Part shown: positions 60,157 through 64,000 of the stretch, piece by piece
Position numbering within the stretch: the stretch's first letter is position 1
How the letters are laid out: each line of letters starts with the position of its first letter
Assembly (NCBI RefSeq): GCF_000743705.1
Contig: NZ_JQEZ01000002.1
Location: 165,250 to 229,249 of the forward strand
DNA from: Ruegeria halocynthiae
Lineage (GTDB): Bacteria; Pseudomonadota; Alphaproteobacteria; Rhodobacterales; Rhodobacteraceae
Length of the DNA stretch: 64,000 nt
Direction: 5' to 3'
Notes under the pieces: generated by a model
Databases searched by the model: none
Seen by the model: only the letters and a program-made list of their open reading frames with translations
What the model was told of the DNA's origin: nothing
Translations under genes and position numbers: made by a program

Positions 60157-60252
60157 CGTATCAGCCTTATGCCCAGCCGAAGGCCACGACAAGAGCAGAA
60201 CGATGGAGTTTCAAAGTGAGGCTAACTTTAGGTAACCCGAAGGCTGCCCCAA

Positions 60253-61176
60253 TTACCGCGCGTCGGGATGCAGCGTTTTGCCCAAAATATGTTCAGACTG
60301 CTGAATGACATGATCCGCCTGCCCGACGATCAAAGGATCAGGCTGGCCGACAACGTCGTGATTTTTATCCGGATAATCCAGTGTTGACAGGAAATGGCGC
60401 ATACAGTTCAGGCGCGCGCGTTTCTTGTCGTTCGATTTGACGATGGTCCACGGCGCATCGGCAGTGTCGGTGTAGAAGAACATCGCCTCTTTCGCCTCGG
60501 TGTAGTCATCCCATTTATCAAGGCTTGCCTTGTCGATGGGCGACAGCTTCCATTGCTTCAGGGGATCGGTTTCCCGGCTTTTGAAACGGCACTGCTGTTC
60601 AGGTTGCGTGACCGAGAACCAGTATTTGTACAGTTTGATACCCGAGCGAACCAACATCCGTTCCAGCTCGGGCGTTTGTCGCATGAATTCCAGATATTCG
60701 TTCGGGGAACAGAACCCCATCACCCGCTCAACCCCGGCGCGGTTGTACCACGATCGGTCATAGAACACCATTTCACCCAGTGTCGGCAGCTCCTGAATGT
60801 AGCGCTGGTAATACCACTGCCCTTTTTCCTCAAGCGTCGGTTTGTTCAGGGCCACGACGCGCGCTTGCCGGGGGTTCAGATGCTCCATGAACCGCTTGAT
60901 CGTGCCGCCCTTGCCTGCGGCATCGCGGCCTTCGAACAGCAGGACAAACCGCTGCCCTGTTTCCTGCGCCCAAAGCTGAACCTTCAGCAGCTCGGCCTGC
61001 AACTGCGCCTTTTGCGCCTCATAAGTGCCGCGCGCCATTTTACGGCCATAGGGGTATTTGCCGCTTTCAAAGGCTTGGCGGATCTTCTCGGGGCTGGGTT
61101 GAGACTGCCCGGGATCTGGCGTTGGGACAATTTTTACAGGCGGTTGTTTTTGCTCGATTTGGGCCACAGAGTCCAT
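60253..61176 (-). CDS. ppk2: Polyphosphate kinase 2
   Basis: The 307-aa enzyme has the PPK2 nucleotide-binding motifs: Walker A 'LLFEGRDAAGKGGTIKRFMEHLNPRQARVVAL' and Walker B 'MVFYDRSWYNRAGVERVMGFC', plus the lid 'RSGIKLYKYWFSVTQPEQQCRFKSRETDPLKQWKLSPIDKASLDKWDDY'. A short disordered N-terminus precedes the domain. PPK2 phosphorylates nucleoside diphosphates or monophosphates from polyphosphate. GAGGAG lies upstream of the ATG at 61176; the long open frame before it is not coding. Confidence 0.95.
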   Translation of the reverse strand: MDSVAQIEQKQPPVKIVPTPDPGQSQPSPEKIRQAFESGKYPYGRKMARGTYEAQKAQLQAELLKVQLWAQETGQRFVLLFEGRDAAGKGGTIKRFMEHLNPRQARVVALNKPTLEEKGQWYYQRYIQELPTLGEMVFYDRSWYNRAGVERVMGFCSPNEYLEFMRQTPELERMLVRSGIKLYKYWFSVTQPEQQCRFKSRETDPLKQWKLSPIDKASLDKWDDYTEAKEAMFFYTDTADAPWTIVKSNDKKRARLNCMRHFLSTLDYPDKNHDVVGQPDPLIVGQADHVIQQSEHILGKTLHPDAR

Positions 61177-61311
61177 TCGGATTCTCCTCGTTTCACTATC
61201 CAAAGGAACGACTAGCAGAAGGTCTGATTTTGCGCTTTGATTGGGGTCAATATGACACCGCCTTAAACGTCGCACCCACCATCGCTGACAGACCTGAAAC
61301 ACGGGCCAGAT

Positions 61312-62187
61312 ATGGACACAGAATTCGTCGACCTGAACGGTCAATCCTTTTTCTTGCGCAGTTGGGGGCACCCGGATTTGCCACCCCTGCTTATGCTGCA
61401 CGGGTTTCCCGAATATGGCGGCGCATGGGGTGATCTTGCCCCGTATCTGGCCGATCATTTCCACTGTATCGCACCCGACCAGCGCGGGTATGGGCAAAGC
61501 TGGACCCCCGACGGGGTCGGCAGCTATGCGCTGTCAAAACTGGTGTCTGACATGGCTGCGCTGATTGAACGGTTTGATGCGCCAATCTGTGTTCTGGGTC
61601 ACGATTGGGGGGCTTCGGTCGCTTATGGGCTGGCCATGTTCCGCCCCGATCTGGTCAGCCGGTTGATCATCGCAAACGGTGTCCACCCGGTACCGTTTCA
61701 ACGCGCCATGGCAGCCGGAGGGGCGCAATCCGAAGCGTCGCAATACATCAACGCCCTGCGCGCATCGGATGCGACCGCGCATTTTTCGGCCAGTAATTTC
61801 GCCAAACTGGAACATTTTTTCCGCTTCGGCATGGGCACGGACTGGCTGTCCGACGCCACCATTCAGGATTATCGCACCGAATGGTCCCGGCCCGGACGAC
61901 TGGACGCGATGTTGAACTGGTATCGCGCCTCGCCCCTGGTTGTGGCAAGGCCGGGCGAACCCCGCACCGACCTGCCCGAATTTCCGCCCGATCGCCTGAT
62001 GGTCAACTGCCCGCATCTGTTGCTTTGGGGGTCTGAGGACAAGGCGCTGCTGCCGGAATCGACCGACGGGTTAGAGGCATTCGCGCCCGATCTGACGCGC
62101 GTCGAAATTCCCAGCACCGATCACTGGCTGCATCACCAGCGGCCAAAGACCGTTGCGCAGGAAATCCTGAACTGGATGGCAACCTGA
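61312..62187 (+). CDS. Alpha/beta hydrolase, epoxide hydrolase-like
   Basis: The 291-aa hydrolase shows 'PLLMLHGFPEYGGAWGDLAPYLADHFHCIAPDQRGYGQS' with the oxyanion HGFP. The elbow 'CVLGHDWGASVAYGLA' has an Asp nucleophile, as in epoxide hydrolases and haloalkane dehalogenases. Acid 'LLLWGSEDKALLPE' and His 'STDHWLHHQRP' complete the triad. The Tyr lid residues of epoxide hydrolases cannot be fixed by eye. It is convergent with the AhpD-like gene, 4 bp apart. Confidence 0.88.
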   Translation: MDTEFVDLNGQSFFLRSWGHPDLPPLLMLHGFPEYGGAWGDLAPYLADHFHCIAPDQRGYGQSWTPDGVGSYALSKLVSDMAALIERFDAPICVLGHDWGASVAYGLAMFRPDLVSRLIIANGVHPVPFQRAMAAGGAQSEASQYINALRASDATAHFSASNFAKLEHFFRFGMGTDWLSDATIQDYRTEWSRPGRLDAMLNWYRASPLVVARPGEPRTDLPEFPPDRLMVNCPHLLLWGSEDKALLPESTDGLEAFAPDLTRVEIPSTDHWLHHQRPKTVAQEILNWMAT

Positions 62188-62191
62188 TCCT

Positions 62192-62800
62192 TTAACGGTG
62201 GCCCCAATCTGCGGGGTCGTCAGAGTTGTTCGGGGACAGGCCCAGAATGTCTCCGTCTGTCGAACATCCCAACCCAAGAACCGTCCGGTTGGCATAGGAA
62301 AAATACGCGCAGACCTGATTGATCTCAAGAATCTCGCCGTCATCCCACCCGGCCTCACGCAGGGTTTCGATATCTTTCTGGATCATATCTGCCGGAGTTT
62401 CCGTCAACTTGCGCGCATAGCCCATCGCCACGATCTGTGCGGCGTCCAACGGGGCCGTTTCGGGCCTGCCCGCCTCAATCGCCGCGCGGATAGCAATGGC
62501 CCGATCTGGATCCGCCAAAAGCCGTTGCAGCCCGCCAAAGTGATGTTCGACGCAATATCCGCATCGATTCAGCGAGCTGACCCAAACCCCCAGCACCTCA
62601 AGAAACCACTTTGGAACCGTATTGGCGGAATGATGCAGGACGTTCTTATACAATACCATATGGCCTTCCATCGAATGTGGCCGCAGGGAATGCGCCATCA
62701 TGATGTTGTCCACGTTATTGCCGGGGCCGGTGACCCGTTCGTAAAGCTTCTTCAGCTTCCCGGTGGCTTGTTCGAACGGCACGGTTTTGATCCAGCTCAT
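62192..62800 (-). CDS. AhpD-like / carboxymuconolactone decarboxylase family peroxidase-related protein
   Basis: The 202-aa helical protein has the AhpD core 'WVSSLNRCGYCVEHHFGGLQRLL' with a CxxC and a nearby His-His pair, followed by 'AMGYARKLTETPADMIQKDIETLREAGWDDGEILEINQVCAYFSYANRTVLGLGCS'. This matches the peroxidase-related subgroup. It would use the cysteine pair to reduce hydroperoxides or act as a disulfide carrier. It starts MSWIKTVPFEQATGKLKKLYERV. Confidence 0.88.
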   Translation of the reverse strand: MSWIKTVPFEQATGKLKKLYERVTGPGNNVDNIMMAHSLRPHSMEGHMVLYKNVLHHSANTVPKWFLEVLGVWVSSLNRCGYCVEHHFGGLQRLLADPDRAIAIRAAIEAGRPETAPLDAAQIVAMGYARKLTETPADMIQKDIETLREAGWDDGEILEINQVCAYFSYANRTVLGLGCSTDGDILGLSPNNSDDPADWGHR

Positions 62801-62986
62801 CTTTTCCCCGTCGATTGATTAGTATGAGTCGCCCCACCCTAGTTTCGATCCCCCCAACCTACGAGGTGAAACTGGCCCCTCCGGCACCAAAAACCCACCC
62901 AGATCAGTGTCAGAAAAAACATTCAGGTCTTTGCGACCCTGCCCCATCTGGGTAAGCTCGGGCAATTCAAGGGAGGTACTCAACTT

Positions 62987-63826
62987 ATGGATAAAGCGGA
63001 AAAAATTGTCGCGGAATGGTATTCCAACCATCCGATTTCTGCACCGCACATTCTTACGAAACTGAAATCCAGTGGTCGCGAGTTGGAGGATGTTCAGCCG
63101 CAAGACCTCTATCCTTATGATCAGGATCATTACGACGGGTTGGACGCGAACGCCAGACTGGCTGAAAATACCGGGATGAAATCCGGCGACAGCGTGATCG
63201 ACGTCTGCGCTGGGCTGTGTGGGCCTGCGCGATGGTTTGCAGCCGAACGTGACGTGCAGGTAACCGGGGTCGATATCAGCCCCAATCGCGTCGAGGGGGC
63301 AAAGAAACTGAACACCCTTGTCGGGCTTCAGGATCAGGTCCATCCGGTTTTGGCAAGCGCAATGGATATCCCCTTCGAAGCAGACAACTTTGATGCGGCG
63401 GTCAGTCAGGAATCGTTTCTGCACATCCCCGACAAACCCAAGGCCCTGCGCGAGGTGTACCGCGTTCTACGCCCCGGCGGCCGCTTTTCCTTTACCGATT
63501 GGGTCATGCACACCCCCCTGCCCGATGACGAGTTCGAACAATACCGTCAACGCTTTGCCTGCCAATCCATGCTGAGCATACCGGAATACCAAACCCAGCT
63601 TGAAAAGGCCGGTTTTACGGTTATCTCGGCCGACGATGTCACGCAGGCCTGGGGTGATATTCTCGCCCGGCGGCTCAGGATGTATCAGGACCTGGATGCC
63701 GAGGCCGAGCGCGCGGGCAACCCCTCAAAAGGCGATGACTTTCTAAAAATGTACGCGAAATTTGTGGATGACGTTCAACAACGCCGGGTCGGTGGCGTCT
63801 GCTTAACTGCTGAAAAATCACATTAA
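62987..63826 (+). CDS. SAM-dependent methyltransferase, UbiE/sarcosine-methyltransferase-like
   Basis: The 279-aa class I methyltransferase has an N-terminal helical part ('KAEKIVAEWYSNHPISAPHILTKL') and the SAM motif 'DSVIDVCAGLCGPARWFAAERDVQVTGVDISPNRVEGA' at about residues 65-102. It also has 'MDIPFEADNFDAAVSQESFLHIPDK', 'VYRVLRPGGRFSFTDW' and a later 'LEKAGFTVISADDVT'. The 'QDLYPYDQDHYDGLDAN' lead resembles glycine/sarcosine N-methyltransferase-type enzymes, but the substrate is open. GGGAGG lies upstream. A 186-bp gap precedes it. Confidence 0.85.
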   Translation: MDKAEKIVAEWYSNHPISAPHILTKLKSSGRELEDVQPQDLYPYDQDHYDGLDANARLAENTGMKSGDSVIDVCAGLCGPARWFAAERDVQVTGVDISPNRVEGAKKLNTLVGLQDQVHPVLASAMDIPFEADNFDAAVSQESFLHIPDKPKALREVYRVLRPGGRFSFTDWVMHTPLPDDEFEQYRQRFACQSMLSIPEYQTQLEKAGFTVISADDVTQAWGDILARRLRMYQDLDAEAERAGNPSKGDDFLKMYAKFVDDVQQRRVGGVCLTAEKSH

Positions 63827-63966
63827 CCACCCTTGGGGCGCGGCAACGGAACGGCACCGTTGTCGCACTCAATGGCAGCCAAACGTCTACAACACCTCGC
63901 GCCCCTCTTTCCCCGGACCACATCACCTGCCATAATGGGTCAAACCCAAAAACAAGAGCAGCACCC

Positions 63967-64000
63967 ATGCCTGACGACCTGTTGACGCCCAGCGCCACCA
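63967..64000 (+). CDS. Possible gene start cut by the right edge
   Basis: An ATG at 63967 opens MPDDLLTPSAT and runs off the window after 11 codons. AAGAG lies about 9 bp upstream. It is too short to identify. The gap before it (63827-63966) has a weak GGCAACGG/CCGTTGTC inverted repeat and no gene. Confidence 0.35.
   Translation, partial: MPDDLLTPSAT

Overview
The window is about 64 kb of gene-dense, GC-rich DNA. It looks like the chromosome of an alphaproteobacterium of the Rhodobacterales, most likely the marine Roseobacter group. The reasons are the mix of a soxBDAG heterotetrameric sarcosine oxidase operon, a phaZ/phaC-phaP-phaR polyhydroxyalkanoate cluster, an LdtR-type MarR regulator, a CcmI cytochrome c maturation gene, paired DUF1194 proteins and two copies of a short intergenic repeat of a kind I associate with roseobacters. 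I saw no rRNA, tRNA, insertion sequence, prophage or CRISPR array. The assignment rests on protein-family recognition, not on a search.

Layout. 0-4 kb (minus strand): yfgM-like, bamB and der in the order known from enterobacteria, followed by a truncated fatty acid desaturase at the left edge. 4.1-9.2 kb: an RND efflux adaptor/permease pair behind a palindromic operator. 9.2-16.3 kb: DUF2147 protein, Atm1-type ABC exporter, LysM protein, LOG-family protein, host-attachment protein, Fe-superoxide dismutase, FkbM methyltransferase and a small secreted protein. 16.4-21.7 kb: soxB-soxD-soxA-soxG. 21.9-23.8 kb: ccmI, ruvX, DUF1289. 24.1-27.5 kb: dusA, TauE/SafE exporter, a PhyH-like dioxygenase and a protein made of two SpoIIAA-like domains. 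27.7-31.1 kb: a TetR regulator divergent from a two-subunit molybdenum hydroxylase, with two palindromic operators framing the promoter.

31.1-37.2 kb: a gamma-glutamylation (Puu-like) amine catabolism cluster of two glutamine-synthetase-like ligases, a class I amidotransferase, an FAD oxidase and a DegT aminotransferase. A TTTGATCAAA-centred palindrome lies at both of its glutamylation promoters. 37.2-42.5 kb: a secreted trypsin-like protease and the PHA cluster, which carries CTGC-N3-GCAG PhaR-type boxes. 42.5-46.6 kb: a frameshifted GFA-like gene and a tightly coupled operon of hydrolases, a VOC protein and an M15-like protein. 46.9-51.5 kb: thrS, then bufA-bufB-bufC-doxX, a complete bufferin-type RiPP metallophore locus, which is the most distinctive system in the window. 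51.5-57.1 kb: small membrane protein, ArsC-like, CspA, ThyX, GloA, two DUF1194 proteins, LdtR, SdhE with a coupled HTH regulator. 57.2-64 kb: aspartate-type aminotransferase, conserved hypothetical, MATE transporter, PPK2, epoxide-hydrolase-like enzyme, AhpD-like protein, methyltransferase and a gene start at the right edge.

How the genes work together. Sarcosine oxidase and the gamma-glutamylation cluster both recover nitrogen and one-carbon units from methylated amines and polyamines. PHA synthesis, depolymerisation and its repressor form one carbon-storage circuit. SodB, the bufferin locus, the ABC and RND exporters and GloA point to metal, oxidant and electrophile stress. Many genes are joined by 1-8 bp stop/start overlaps, so most of the window is organised as short operons separated by clear stem-loop terminators.
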